Made by a program: the position numbers and the translations under genes. Shown here piece by piece: positions 31,934 to 42,709 of a stretch of DNA of 64,000 bases. The DNA is from Areca catechu (Eukaryota > Streptophyta > Magnoliopsida > Arecales > Arecaceae). The stretch spans positions 104,810,877-104,874,876 of the forward strand of contig CM038049.1 of the NCBI GenBank assembly GCA_021397845.1, written 5' to 3'. Position 1 is the first letter of the stretch. The number at the start of each line of letters is the position of its first letter. The notes below the pieces were generated by a model. That model did not search any database. It was not told the origin of the DNA and saw nothing but the letters and a program-made list of their open reading frames with translations.

Positions 31934-33286
31934 TTACTCCTTGCCAATCTCTTCTGTAGTTGAAACAAGAGTAAGGGTCGACGTGATTTCAGGCTGAACC
32001 TTGGAGGCTTCAGACTTATCCTCCGGAATGGTGAGCAAGGAGAAGTTCAAGCCGGGGTAAAATTTCTTAATTGTACCTAGACAATCGGCGTAACCCAAAG
32101 AGTATCCTTCCGACGTGGCTTTACTTATCTCAACGGCCCTGGAGACCTCTCTTCGGCCTACATAGCCCTTTTGTTGGCTGTCGAAAGACTCATCTCCAGC
32201 TCCTCGACCCTCTTCTTCAATTTGACCAGACGAGAATTCAGCTCGTCAGCATCCCGTAGGGTCTCCCTCAGCTTCCATTCTAGAGAAGCCACCTTCCTTC
32301 TCCTCTCTTGTGCAATGATTGCCACTTCAGCCGCCTGCACCTGAATAGTACCCATTTGTCTTCTCAAGATGTTGTTCGAGGCAACTGCCTTGTCCCTCTC
32401 TTCTTCAGCAGTAGCCCGAAGCTTTTCGATGATATCTTTCTCAGCTATGGCTAAAGCTATTCGGCTTCGAAGGTCTTCATTATAGTTGATAGATTCATGA
32501 GCACCTTTCTCTGGCAAAGAAAGGTCGCGAGAAACCTGTAGAATGAAGAGCACATACAAGGTTAGTTCAATCGATGAATGTGGATAGGTAACATGCATGC
32601 CAAAGGCTACCTGTTGTATCCCAAGGAGGATAGCAGGAAAAGGATCTCTAGATTCCTGCCTCCCGACTCCGGTAATAAGGGTATCACACCCCACTGGACT
32701 TCCTTTCCCTGTAATCGGAGCCACAGGCTTGGCATCATATTGGGAAGCCCCATCGACATTCTGTGGGCTCGACCTCTCAAACGATTCGGCCGGCATGGCC
32801 CTCCTGGGAGAAACTGGTTCCTTCCCTGAGGAAGAACCTATCTCGATAGGATCACTACTCCTGGCCTTGGCGCATGGTAATACCAACACATTTCTCCACC
32901 TTCGATCTGATCTCCTCACCTGGAAGCCTCTCGTTGGTTTTCCCTTGGATGCCCGCCTGAGCTATGCTAGGTTCGACTTCATGACATGGCAAAGCCTCAA
33001 AACGATAAGAGGATGAGGAAACAGGAACGGTAATAGAAATGGTGTTGCCAAGGGCGAATGGTAGTTGATCCAAGGAAATCCTCTTCTTTATATCAAGATT
33101 GGCAGAATTCAAAAGCCCTCATCTGCAATGGGCTCCTAGGCACGCCATGCGCGGTTGCCCTAATAAATCAGGACCTCAACTAGTGTGCTGGGAGGGACCA
33201 CCAAAAGGCTGCAACCATGATGATCCTTGTCCCCCATGCATAGTCATTATAGACCTGATTACCGCTACCTCTCCAAGCGACAACAT
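31934..33286 (-). pseudogene. Antisense ORF 2 of element T1 (long coiled coil), frameshifted
   Basis: An ATG at 33286 (MLSLGEVAVIRSIM) lies about 45 bp downstream of a good TATA box. The frame runs with two TGA stops through NLDIKKRISLDQLPFALGNT to about 32880, then shifts. 32900-32158 is Ser/Pro-rich and then a long coiled coil (AIAEKDIIEKLRATAEEERD, SRLVKLKKRVEELEMSLSTA). After another shift near 32150 it ends with SEGYSLGYADCLGTIKKFYP and a TAA at 31934-31936. A 75-nt stretch (32536-32610) has GT...AG ends on the minus strand, may be an intron, and keeps the frame if retained. Function unknown; no enzyme motif. Confidence 0.6.
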
Positions 33287-33327
33287 GGCGGTCACTACAC
33301 CCCGATAAGCCAGTAAGCTAAAAGTTT

Positions 33328-33337
33328 CCTTTATATA
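33328..33337 (-). promoter_or_regulatory. TATA box before antisense ORF 2
   Basis: The minus strand reads TATATAAAGG, about 42 bases upstream of the ATG at 33286, typical plant promoter spacing. It suggests that antisense ORF 2 had its own promoter rather than relying on read-through from the 3' LTR. Confidence 0.5.
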
Positions 33338-33727
33338 GGAACTTTCTTATTTATTTTGCAGTCCAAAAGGAGAAGCCTATATTTACAAGAATAGACTCAA
33401 CAAAGGGCTATGTGATTCAATCCATCACCAAAGCCAATGACTCTACCTAAACCAAGTTCAAAAAATGCAACACTTGAAAAGCATCGTGGTATACACAAAA
33501 AAGGAAAAATGCTTGTTAATTCAGGAGAATCTGTCGGTTACATGCCGAAGGAAGGAAAAGAAAAGATACAGAGCCCAAAGCCTGATAAGTCCCTACGGGT
33601 TAGCCGAGAGAAGTTCAGCATTGGAAGATTGGAGTATTCTATCAATCTGGGCAGAAAGGGTCTCCTTAACTTGGGCTAGGTCTGGAGAACCTTCAGCCTG
33701 GACTCCTTCTTTAGGCTAGACTCCCTC

Positions 33728-33888
33728 TTCAGCCTGACCAGAATTACACCTGAGTCCTCGACTATGATTTGGATTTCCTCTCTCTAGCTTGGCATCTCTT
33801 CAACCTCTTCAGCCTGGACCGGAAATACACCCGAGTCCTCGGCTACAATTGGGACTTCTTCCCTCTGGCTCGGCATCTCTTCAACCTC
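33728..33888 (-). repeat. 81-bp tandem duplication in the acidic tail of antisense ORF 1
   Basis: Two adjacent copies (80 and 81 bp), each ending CTTCAACCTC on the plus strand. On the minus strand they encode repeats of EVEEMPSQREEVPIVAEDSG type. The reading frame is kept between copies apart from a one-base difference and one stop, so the duplication probably arose inside a coding sequence. Confidence 0.65.
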
Positions 33889-36020
33889 CTCAACAGCCCC
33901 GATCTCCTCCTCTTCTTCCACCTCGTGTCAAATGCAGGAATCCTAGAGATATTAAAGTCGGGGAAGACCTCGCTGACCTTGGCAAGTCCATCGTTGAAGC
34001 CATGTTGATAGCTGTACATGTTTGCTTCATTCATTTCTATTTGAAATTCAGAGGATTTTCTGAAATTTGCAACAACCCTAGCCACATGCTCTTTCATGGC
34101 TTCGGACTCCCTTCTGGCTACTTTGGCCTCCAAGGCCGCCTCTTCGGCTCTCGAAGATGCTTCTTCAGCCCTCTTGGTCACCTCCTTAACCGCCTTAGCC
34201 AGGTCTTCAACCCTCTCCTAGTTCTCCTTGGCAGAGTGATCTAAGGAGTCAATCTACTTCTTATTCCTCCTCAACTCTGCCCCCTACCCAACGATCATCA
34301 AGTGGGCATTCTTCAGTTCGCCCTTCAGGCCCCGAACTTCGGCATCCACGCGAGCAAGCCGATTCTCCATGGATTGCTTCAATTCCTTGGCCACCTTCCT
34401 CTCGGCTCTGGCCACTTAGAGCTCCAATTTCAGGCCATGAATGAGGTTATCAATGCTCCCCAAGCACTCTTTCATGAAATTAATGTCGTAGACCAGCTAC
34501 TTCAACAAAACAAGGTATTAAATCAGTCATTGACTGAACGACCCATCGAGAAAGGAAGGGACGATCAAGATCTCACCTGTTGCATGGAAGAATAGGCAGA
34601 ATCAGATATCCTAGTGAGGCTTCGACCTCGAATGACTGCCAAACCATTAGGCAGCAAAGTGTCTTTCAGTGCTTGGCAGGAACCAAAAGACCCCCCATAG
34701 GGAAAAGCTCCGAAGAGCCCACAGGATGGCTTCCGCTTGGAGAAGCCTCCCGACGGACTCCTCCTCGAGTTGCAGTGCCTTACCCCTATCCACCGCAGGG
34801 GGCAAGGAAGTGGCACATCGACCACCAAAGATGGACTCTCCCTTTTCTAAATTGGAGAGCTAGCCGTCGGCAGAGATTCGACTAACTGCGGCCCTATTGG
34901 GGCCTCCATCATTGATACCCAATCTCCTCCAGAGGTTCCTCTAGAGGATGAGGTGCTTCTACTTCTCTTAGGATCATCCCCTTGGGCCTTCTTCCGAGGC
35001 TCTGATCTTGAAGGAAGAGCCTAAGCCATCCTCTTTTTGGAAGACTGGAAAAGCCAGCCCAAGTTAGGCTTCATTCCACCTCCTACAGATAGAAAGACCC
35101 TTCTGAGTCAACTGGACTACAAAGAAGTTAAAAGAGAAGAGCTGAAAACTTTTGCCATTTATACCTAACGCGGAGAACTCGCTAATCCTTACAAGATGGA
35201 GATTCCTCTCCTCCAACAGTTCATGGATGGGAATGGCCTTTGAACCAGTCAGTAAGACATAATCAGACTGATCGGCCGCAAAACTTTTTTCACATCATTG
35301 GTAACTAGGCGTGGCTCCCTCCACTCACTACTGAAATTCCACGGTTCGGTAGACAACACAAAAACAAAGTTGGGTTTCCATCCATGGATGGTGCTAGACA
35401 TATCTTTTATGATCTTGCGACCAGGCCGAGGACCGATCACTCACCATCAGCGACCATGAAAATCCTCTTGAGAACAAAAAGAGCGGTGAACAAATTAGTC
35501 CCGGGACTCACGTTGGCTATGTGGCACCGGACCAAAAACCCGCAGATATTTTGAATGATGTTTGGAGTCAACTGTGCGGGCACTATTTGGTACAGGTGAA
35601 AGACCTTGACAAAGAAAGGATACAAGGGAAATCGAAGACTGGTTTTTAAATGATCTTCGTATATAGCAAGATACCCGACGGGAGGTTTATGCACCTGCTC
35701 TTCATACATGAAAAGTATTAGAGGAAACCCTACGGGAATGTGATAACACTCTCGAAGATGGGCAATCTTTCCCGGTGAGACTGAGCTAGAAATTAACTCC
35801 GGACTCACCACATCATCAGTTCCAGAGGACCCGACTTTTTCCCCTTGACTTCCTACGGTCTCAGCCCTTACAAGAGAATAGGACAAAGAAATAAAAAGAA
35901 GATTCTACCTGCGAAAGGGACCGATAGCCAAGAACAGGGAAAGTTGGGCCAAAACTGAAGGTTTGTAAGGATGAAGAAGCTTCCTCAACCAGACCTTTTC
36001 TCTTTCTCGTAAAGGACAAG

Positions 36021-37362
36021 TGATGGGGGACAAATATGCATGCAATTCTTTTTTTATGTTTTATATGTGGGGTTAGGTGATTAATTCCCAAATTTTAGAT
36101 TAAAATTAGTTGTAGAGAATTTTATATGAATTTTTGAAGCCAAGCATGCAGATTAGAACCTAGAAAAGTACTAAAGAAGGATCGCCGGGGCTGAGAAGCC
36201 TCGGTTAGGGCAAGTTCTCCTACAATAATAAGACTGGAGGTAGAGGGGGTGTACCTAACAACGTCTGAAGTGCCTGGTGAAGATTGCAGCAAAGGGATCT
36301 CTCGTTCCTCGATGGATGCGGCCTGGAAAATCGAGCCAAAGACCCGCGGATACCCAGCTTTCTGCTCGGTGGTCCGATTGAGGCTTGGCTGGAGTCGTTG
36401 GATTCGTAGGTACTAGGGGACCTGCAAATGACCTATCAGGGGTTAGAAAACTCAAAGGAAATCAAGAAAACAAAGGAAAACAACAAAGGGAAGAAAGTTT
36501 TGGAGGGGGCTGGAAGGATTGTTGGCGGCAGGAAGATGGTTGCAAACACCGGGAAGAAGAACTCTCAAACCCCTTTATGCACACAGCAGGGTAATCACAC
36601 AAAGCAAAGAGGAACTCAAGGTTTATTTCACATATCAAAATCTCCCTTCATACAAGAGGCTAGGGTCCTTTAAATAGACCCTTAACCTTGGGCTCCAAGT
36701 AAGGGCACATAAGTCTTTACATAAGAATCCTTTTCCCTCTCAAACCCTAGCTAGAAAATAAGAAAACATTAGGTAGAAAGAATCCCTAAAAATTCTCTTG
36801 ACTTGGCCAACACTCCAAGGACACCTAGGGGGGCGTGTTGGGCTTCTAGGAGCATCAAGGGGCCGGCCCAAAGGGGCTCGGGTGCATGGGTTTGGGCCTT
36901 TGGAAGCTGGGGTGGCCTGGTAGCCAGGTAGCAGGAATATTCCCTAGTATCTTGCTTCTTACAGGCCTGGGCTTGATGCCTGGGCTTGATTTCTTTGGGC
37001 TAGGATGCAGATGGACCTCTGGAATCATGGATGCCCTTATCTATGAATATACTTTGGCATCTGGAAGGGAATCTGGGTATCTGGAGGGCATCTAAAAGAA
37101 ATCAGGGTTTTCTGAATTTTCCTCCTAGGGTCTTCAAATATTCAAGCTGGGTTGGACTTGGGCTATACTTCCATGTTTTCAATCTAGTTGGACTTGGTCT
37201 TCATTTGTATGATATAGTCTTGAGTCTTCAGTATGCTTGGACAGGACTCAAAAAAATAAAATTAGCTCAACAAAAAACTAAAATTAGCTCAACATGAGCT
37301 GACTAGCATTGGACTGAACTTGAAAAGCTCTGTCTTATTCTGGTGCCTCCGGTGTCCCACCA
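36021..37362 (-). repeat. 3' LTR of element K (1342 bp)
   Basis: On the minus strand it starts TGGTGGGACACCGG and ends TTTGTCCCCCATCA. It is highly similar to 40794-42249 but lacks a block of about 115 bp near the start of U3 and carries a small duplication around AAAATTAGCTCAAC (37255-37295). Open frames inside it (36385-36673, 36886-37297) are not genes. Confidence 0.88.
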
Positions 37363-37490
37363 ATTCTCCCGGGGTGGGAGGAACTCGACCCTATCGAGTG
37401 AAGATCAGACTGGCTCACATATCTCTCGAGAAGGTCTGGGTTGAGGCGTTGCAAGTCCTCTCAAGAAATCTATGAATCGTCCGACTCTGG

Positions 37491-37850
37491 CTAGCCTTGC
37501 CATCGGACCAGGAAGCATTGATAGTCACGGCCCCGGGTCGTGATGGCTTGATCGTCCAGGATACGCTCGATCCGTTCTCCTCTCTCAGGCCAATTTGTTA
37601 GTGGACACTCTGGGTTAGGGTCACTCACAATGAAAAGGAATAGGTCCAAAGGCCTCACTAGGTATCGCTGCCGGTTCCCTATACTCAACCAGGTCTGTAA
37701 TATTGAAGGTAGAACTAATGCCCAAATCCGAAGGCATGTCTAACACCTAGGCATTTGATCCAACCTTCTCTATCACTTTAAAAGGTCCAGCTTTGCGAGC
37801 ATGAAGCTTCTTTTAGGCCTAATCCTAACCAAGATAAAATCCACTACATC
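37491..37850 (-). pseudogene. Integrase C-terminus with chromodomain of element K
   Basis: On the minus strand it reads PFKVIEKVGSNA, DLGISSTFNITDLVEYR, then after stops and a frame change ERIERILDDQAITTRGRDYQ and CFLVRWQG. The first part is the conserved C-terminal segment of gypsy integrase. The second is a chromodomain, with the E-x-I-L-D start and the Y/F-L-V-K/R-W-x-G core. The chromodomain targets integration to modified histones and defines chromoviruses. Upstream pol is deleted, so this fragment is inactive. Confidence 0.78.
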
Positions 37851-38434
37851 AAATTCTTTGATCCACCTTTGAGAATTAGCTAGTTTGTTTAAAATTAGTG
37901 CAGGTGGTGAACATGCTGGGCACATGCAGGCTCCTAACAAGATGATGCAAAGGACTCAAACCTACACCTAACAGACTCGACCTTGCATTCCTATGGAAGG
38001 AAATTTTATTGAACTCTTTAGACCTAAACCTAAGAGAATATAAGTTCTCTAGGTTTGATCCTAGCTTGACATGCACATGAAAACAAATTCCAAAGAGTAT
38101 GCCAGAAGTAAGATGCAAACCTAACAGAATGCATGCAGTATGCTAATCTCAGTTAAATGCAATCTAATAAACCTAGAAATGCTGGAGGTGTCAGGAAAGG
38201 GCAAAAAATAGGAAGTGGTTCAGAATTAGTTTGGTAGGGTAGGGAAAAAGGTTCAAGGTTAGTTGGATAAATTTTGATATAAGAAGGCATGTCAGGGACT
38301 AATCCTAGACTAATGAGGCTAACCTTACGAGGTTGCGGTATATCTATGGCATTTGCATAATGGAAGGATGGGTTACTAATCTCAAGAAAGAGGTCCTTAA
38401 TGGGAACTATAGGAGGAGGCTCATCCTGAGGGTA

Positions 38435-39916
38435 CTAATTCAAAGAGATCAAGTCCTTAATAAATTTTTCTGGTTCTTGTATTTTAGGACTAGACTCTAT
38501 AATTTGGCTCTCCTCTACGGTTTCCTCTGGTAAGGCTCTAGTAGCAGTACCTAGGTTCTCTTCCTCTATTTGTTCTTCCACTATAGCTTTAGGTTGGATG
38601 TGGTCAAGGTCAACTACCTCTAGGTTGGCTTCTACCTGTGTATCTATTGGGTCAGCTAATTCTAGGTCATCTAAAGGTGTCTCCTCTTCTCCCTCATACT
38701 CATCCACTAAGCTTGCATCAGCTTCATACACTTCTGCATTAATGTAAGCCTTGTGAGTCTTAGGAATGGTTGGAGAAGGTCGGCTAGCAGGAAATTGGTT
38801 AGGTTCTGGTCTCTGATTATGGGTACTACTCCTAGTAGGTTCAGGTTGCCTAAAGGGTAGTGGCTCACTACTGGGCTCATATTTAGGGATACTAATCTTA
38901 TGGGGTTCAAGTTGACTAGGGGAAGCATGACTAGTACTAGGCTGATACTTAGGGGTTATGGGTTCTCTAGGCTCATAGGACAAGGGTGCAGATCTATGGG
39001 TCATGGGATTATAGGATCTGGGGTCATAGGATTTTGGGTCAGCTCTATGATCAGGTTCTAAGGATGGATCATGGTATGGGGTCCTCCTAAGGTTGCGCTC
39101 TCTATATGGGTCAGGATATTGGGTCCTCCTAAGGTTGGACTCCCTATATGGGTCAGAATACTGGGTTCTCCTAGGGTTGGACTCCCTATATGGGTCAGAA
39201 TATTGGGTTCTCCTAGGGTTGGACTCCCTATATGGGTCAGAATATTGGGTGTTGGGTCTACTAGGCTCATAGGGTGTGGGTGCATAGGATCTATGATCAT
39301 GGGATCTAGAATCATAGGATCTAGGTTCATAGGTTATGGATTCATAGGTTCTAGGTTCATAGGATTTGGAGTCATAAGATCTATAGGTTGTGGGTATACT
39401 AGGCTTATAGGGAGAGGGTAAATAGGATCTATCTTCCTGGTCTATAAAATCCTGATTGGGTCTTCTAGGACTAACCTTAGGGATTGGGTCATGACGATGG
39501 GCTCTCCTAGGTTCAGCCTCAAGGTATGGATCAGGGTTTGGGGTCCTCCTAGGTTGAGGATTGTAGTACGGGTCAGGATAAGGGGCTCTCCTAGGTTCGA
39601 CCTCATGGTATAGATCAGGGTTTAGGGTCCTCCTAGGTTGAGGGGAATCAGGATCTGGCTCAGACTATGACCCATGGATTTTTCTTGTGGTCCCTACCCG
39701 AACTTTTAACTGATCAAACCTATTGGCAAGATGGTCAATTCTATTATTGGTTTGAATAACAGACTGAGTTAACTGGGTCATCTGGGTAGCCATCTGGGCC
39801 ATTTGATCAGCTAGGGCTTTCATTTGGGCTTGCAAATTTTCCATGGGTTCAGACATTTGTGAAGGAGGTGGGTGATATGAAACTCCTGATCTAGTGCTCC
39901 TGCAAGACTCGATCAA
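38435..39916 (-). pseudogene. Gag-like N-terminal ORF of element K, rich in Pro/Arg/Tyr repeats
   Basis: One minus-strand frame of about 494 codons with a single internal TAG (39665-39667). Residues 20-75 form a coiled coil (KALADQMAQMATQMTQL, IDHLANRFDQL). Then comes a low-complexity region with 14-residue repeats around ESNPRRTQYSDPYR (42-bp units, 39079-39246) and S-Y-E/D-P-R repeats, then an acidic stretch (EYEGEEETPLDDLELADP). Position after the PBS and the leading coiled coil suggest the N-terminal part of gag or a gag-fused region, but I see no capsid domain or zinc knuckle, so the identity is uncertain. The next 500 bp towards integrase are degraded. Confidence 0.6.
39079..39246 (-). 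repeat. Four 42-bp tandem repeats coding 14-residue units
   Basis: Four consecutive 42-bp units, each with GGGTYCTCCTARGGTTG and CTATATGGGTCAG on the plus strand. The unit is exactly 14 codons and the frame is kept. On the minus strand it encodes RRTQYSDPYRESNP-like units. Shorter GGTTCATAGGATCT-type repeats (about 39290-39390) flank it, encoding SYEPR-like units. Confidence 0.8.
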
Positions 39917-40779
39917 ACCAACTATAGCTGACTAGACCTAGAGTCCAAAACTGGATGCTCAATCAGGGTGGCAAACTAGCCTATAGTAACCCTATACTCA
40001 GCCAGGCAGGTGTAAGGGGAGTGTTAGGTCCCTGATTGCCAATCCTAGACACCAATCAGAGATTGGCCAGGTAGGCGGACAAGCACACAAGCCCTTCTAG
40101 ATTGAATCCCTAAACCACCATTCTAGACACGGAGCACAAAGCACACACGGGTTAGCTTGACACAATGATCTGACACATAGTCCGGACCCGACCAGTTGGT
40201 GTCCCTAGCCCACTAGGGCAAATTAAGTCTAGTTTATTTTAGGTTAAGGCTTGGGACTGAATGCAAGGGGTGTGGTTTTGGACTAAGGAGAGGTGATCAA
40301 ATCCTCCCCCTATCTGATATAGCAAGAGTGCCCTTAGAAGTAGATTATGCAATGATGACAGGCAGATGATGATGCAAATTAGGGTTTAGATTTTTTTTTT
40401 TTTGGTATTTTTGGAGAATATGTAATTTTTTTTTATTTTGGTATTTATTAAATAGAAGAAAACTTGCAAATTATGGCATAATATGCTGAAAATATACTAA
40501 AATTAAAAGATATGTAAAAGATGCTAAACAAAACCCTAAAACTTCCAAACTTGCCTTGCTGAAAAAAAAACAGAGCCAAAAATTTGCAGTCTATATTTCG
40601 GATTGCAAAAAATTCACAGGCCATAATAAAATCTGAAAGAAATTCTTAAAATTACTGTGAATTATGATAAATCCAGAAAAATAAATTTTAGAATTTTTAG
40701 AGTTTTTATCATGAAGAAATAATTAAAATAACAGAGCATATACGGACTGAAAAATTGCAGAAAACAAGCCCTAATCTAA

Positions 40780-40791
40780 GCTCTGATACCA
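40780..40791 (-). other. Primer binding site of element K
   Basis: The minus strand reads TGGTATCAGAGC two bases after the 5' LTR end (CCCATCA, then TT). It is the initiator tRNA-Met type used by many chromoviruses and sets the orientation of K. Confidence 0.88.
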
Positions 40792-40793
40792 AA

Positions 40794-42249
40794 TGATGGG
40801 GGACAAATATGCATGCAATTCTTTTTTTATGTTTTATATGTGGGGTTAGGTGATTAATTCCTAAATCTCAGATCAAAATTAGTTGTAGAGAATTTTATAT
40901 GAATTTCTGAAGCCAAGCATGCAGATTAGAACCTAGAAAAGTACTAAAGAAGGATCGCCGGGGCTGAGAAGCCTCGGTTAGGGCAAGTTCTCCTACAATA
41001 ATAAGACTGGAGGTAGAGGGGGTGTACCTGACAATGTCTGAAGTGCCCGGTGAAGATCGCAGTGAAGGGATCTCTCGTTCCTCGATGGATGCGGCCTGGA
41101 AAACCGAGCCAAAGACCCGCGGATACCCGGCTTTCTGCTCGGTGGTCCGATTGAGACTTGGCTGGAGTCGTTGGATTTGTAGGTACTCGGGGACCTGCAA
41201 ACGCCCTGTCAGGGGTTAGAAAACTCAAAGGAAATCAAGAAAACAAAGGAAAATAGCAAAGGGAAGAAAGTTTTGGAGGGGGCTGGAAGGATTGTTGGCG
41301 GCAGGAAGATGGTTGCAAACACCGGGAAGAAGAACTCTCAAACCCCTTTATGCACATAGCAGGGTAATCATACAAAGTAAAGAGGAACTCAAGGTTTATT
41401 TCATATATCAAAATCTCCCTTCATACAAGAGGCTAGGGTCCTTTAAATAGACCCTTAACCTTGGGCTCCAAGTAAGGGCACATAAATCTTTACATAAGAA
41501 TCCTTTTCCCTCTCAAACCCTAGCTAGAAAATAAGGAAACATTAGGTAGAAAGAATCCCTAAAAATTCTCTTGACTTGGCCAACACTCCAAGGATGCCTA
41601 GGGGGGTGTGTTGGGCTTCTAGGAGCAGCAAGGGGCCGGCCCAAAGGGGCTCGGGTGCATGGGTTTGGGCCTCTGGAAGCTGGGGTAGCCTGGTAGCTCG
41701 GTAGCAGGAATATTCCCTAGTATCTTGCTTCTTACGGGCTTGGGCTTGGTGCCTGGGCTTGATTTCTTTGTGCTAGGATGCAGATGGACCTCTAGAATCA
41801 TGGATTCCCTTATCTATGAATATACTTTGGCATCTGGAAGGGAATCTGGGCATCTGGAGGGCATCTGCAAGAAATCAGGGTTTTCTGAATTTTCCTCCTG
41901 GGGTCTTCAAATCTTTAAGCTGGGTTGGACTTGGGATATACTTCCATGTCTTCAATCTAGTTGGACTTGGTCTTCATTTGTATGATATAGTCTTGAGTCT
42001 TCAGTATGCTTGGACAGGACTCAAAAAAATAAAATTAGCTCAACATGAGCTGACTAGCATTGGATTGAACTAGCTCAACATGAGCTGACTTGTACAGAAC
42101 TGAAATAACAACTCAAAATACTCAAATAACAACTAAAATGGACTCAGGCGAGCTAAGCCCTTATTACAGATGGACTCATAAATTATTGATCAATTTACAG
42201 AGGGTTGAAAAGCCTCTATCTTATTCTGGTGCCTCCGGTGTCCCCACCA
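40794..42249 (-). repeat. 5' LTR of element K (1456 bp)
   Basis: On the minus strand it starts TGGTGGGGACACC and ends TTTGTCCCCCATCA next to the PBS. It is the longer of the two LTRs, with an extra region containing AACTCAAAATACTCAAATAAC. TATA is not obvious; an AT-rich patch lies in the internal side at 40390-40500. Confidence 0.88.
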
Positions 42250-42309
42250 ACAAGGAAACGCTAGGGCAACATCTTGATAGATGGAATCATCTCTCCAAAT
42301 CCGCCATGG

Positions 42310-42697
42310 ACGCTCGAGATGGATGCGCAACCCCAGACTGCCCTAAACTAATTTGACGTGGAATGGACCGAAGGTCATAATCCGCACAAATCAATGGCTA
42401 AGATGGGATGCACCTCTTATTCGAGGGATAGGAAGAGGCCACGACCTCCATCCAAATCCTAACAAAATGATTGGCTGAACCGTCGCATAACGAAAAAAGG
42501 AGGGACAGTCCCTGGTCTGCCCACTCCTTTTTTGCACCCCAATCATAAGGTGATAGCTATCCATCACCTGATCCTTGAATCAGTAGACGGTCCAATCAGA
42601 GATTTTGTAATCATCTGCCGCACCATTTTTCAGGGAAAAATGATAACCCAGTAATACTCTCACTCTTTGAGACAGATCGTCGCTTCGAAAACTAAGA
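42310..42697. other. Region between antisense ORF 1 and the T1 purine tract
   Basis: About 390 bp of T1 sequence without an open frame of note. It lies upstream of the antisense ORF 1 start, so it should hold that ORF's promoter, but I see no clear TATA box on the minus strand. It ends in the purine tract AATGGGGGGCAAG directly before the 3' LTR. Confidence 0.5.
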
Positions 42698-42709
42698 ATG
42701 GGGGGCAAG
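42698..42709 (+). other. Polypurine tract of element T1
   Basis: ATGGGGGGCAAG immediately before the 3' LTR start TGTTGGG. It would prime plus-strand DNA synthesis. It contains one pyrimidine in the last five bases. Confidence 0.75.

Larger units (their letters stand above)
36021..42249 (-). mobile_element. Element K: chromovirus (Ty3-gypsy with chromodomain), internally deleted
   Basis: Inserted in T1 antisense ORF 1 with a perfect 5-bp duplication ACAAG (36016-36020 and 42250-42254). It reads on the minus strand: 5' LTR at 42249-40794, PBS at 40791-40780, gag-like ORF at 39916-38435, then a short degraded stretch, the end of integrase with chromodomain at 37850-37490, and 3' LTR at 37362-36021. 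Protease, RT, RNase H and most of integrase are missing, about 4 kb less than a complete chromovirus. Perfect target duplication and very similar LTRs suggest a fairly recent insertion. Confidence 0.85.
33728..42307 (-). pseudogene. Antisense ORF 1 of element T1 ('putative gypsy type transposon' domain), split by element K
   Basis: On the minus strand it starts at an ATG at 42307 (MADLER then a TGA, likely from CGA). It is interrupted by chromovirus K (36021-42249) and resumes at 36020 with SFTRKRKGLVEEASSSL. 35886-35437 carries HIPVGFPLILFMYEEQ and GYLAIYEDHLKTSLRFPLYP, the pattern of the Pfam family named 'putative gypsy type transposon' (Transposase_28), found in Tat-lineage antisense ORFs. 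A Ser-rich linker (about 35000-34600), a coiled coil (34500-34050), YSYQHGFNDGLAKVSEVFPD and an acidic tail follow. Function is unknown; despite the family name it has no transposase catalytic site. Several stops and shifts. Confidence 0.75.

Noticed and set aside
32578..33016. Plus-strand open frames opposite antisense ORF 2
   Set aside because: Shadows of the minus-strand coding sequence; no domain.
35861..36091. Minus-strand open frame starting at 36091
   Set aside because: Joins the LTR of element K to antisense ORF 1 of T1 across the insertion junction at 36020/36021; an artefact of insertion, not a native start.
39058..39421. Open frames on both strands with repeated GLPIWVRILG or SPTLGEPNILTHI
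   Set aside because: Other frames of the 42-bp tandem repeats; the frame with coiled coil and acidic tail (39916 to 38435) is the one kept open over distance.
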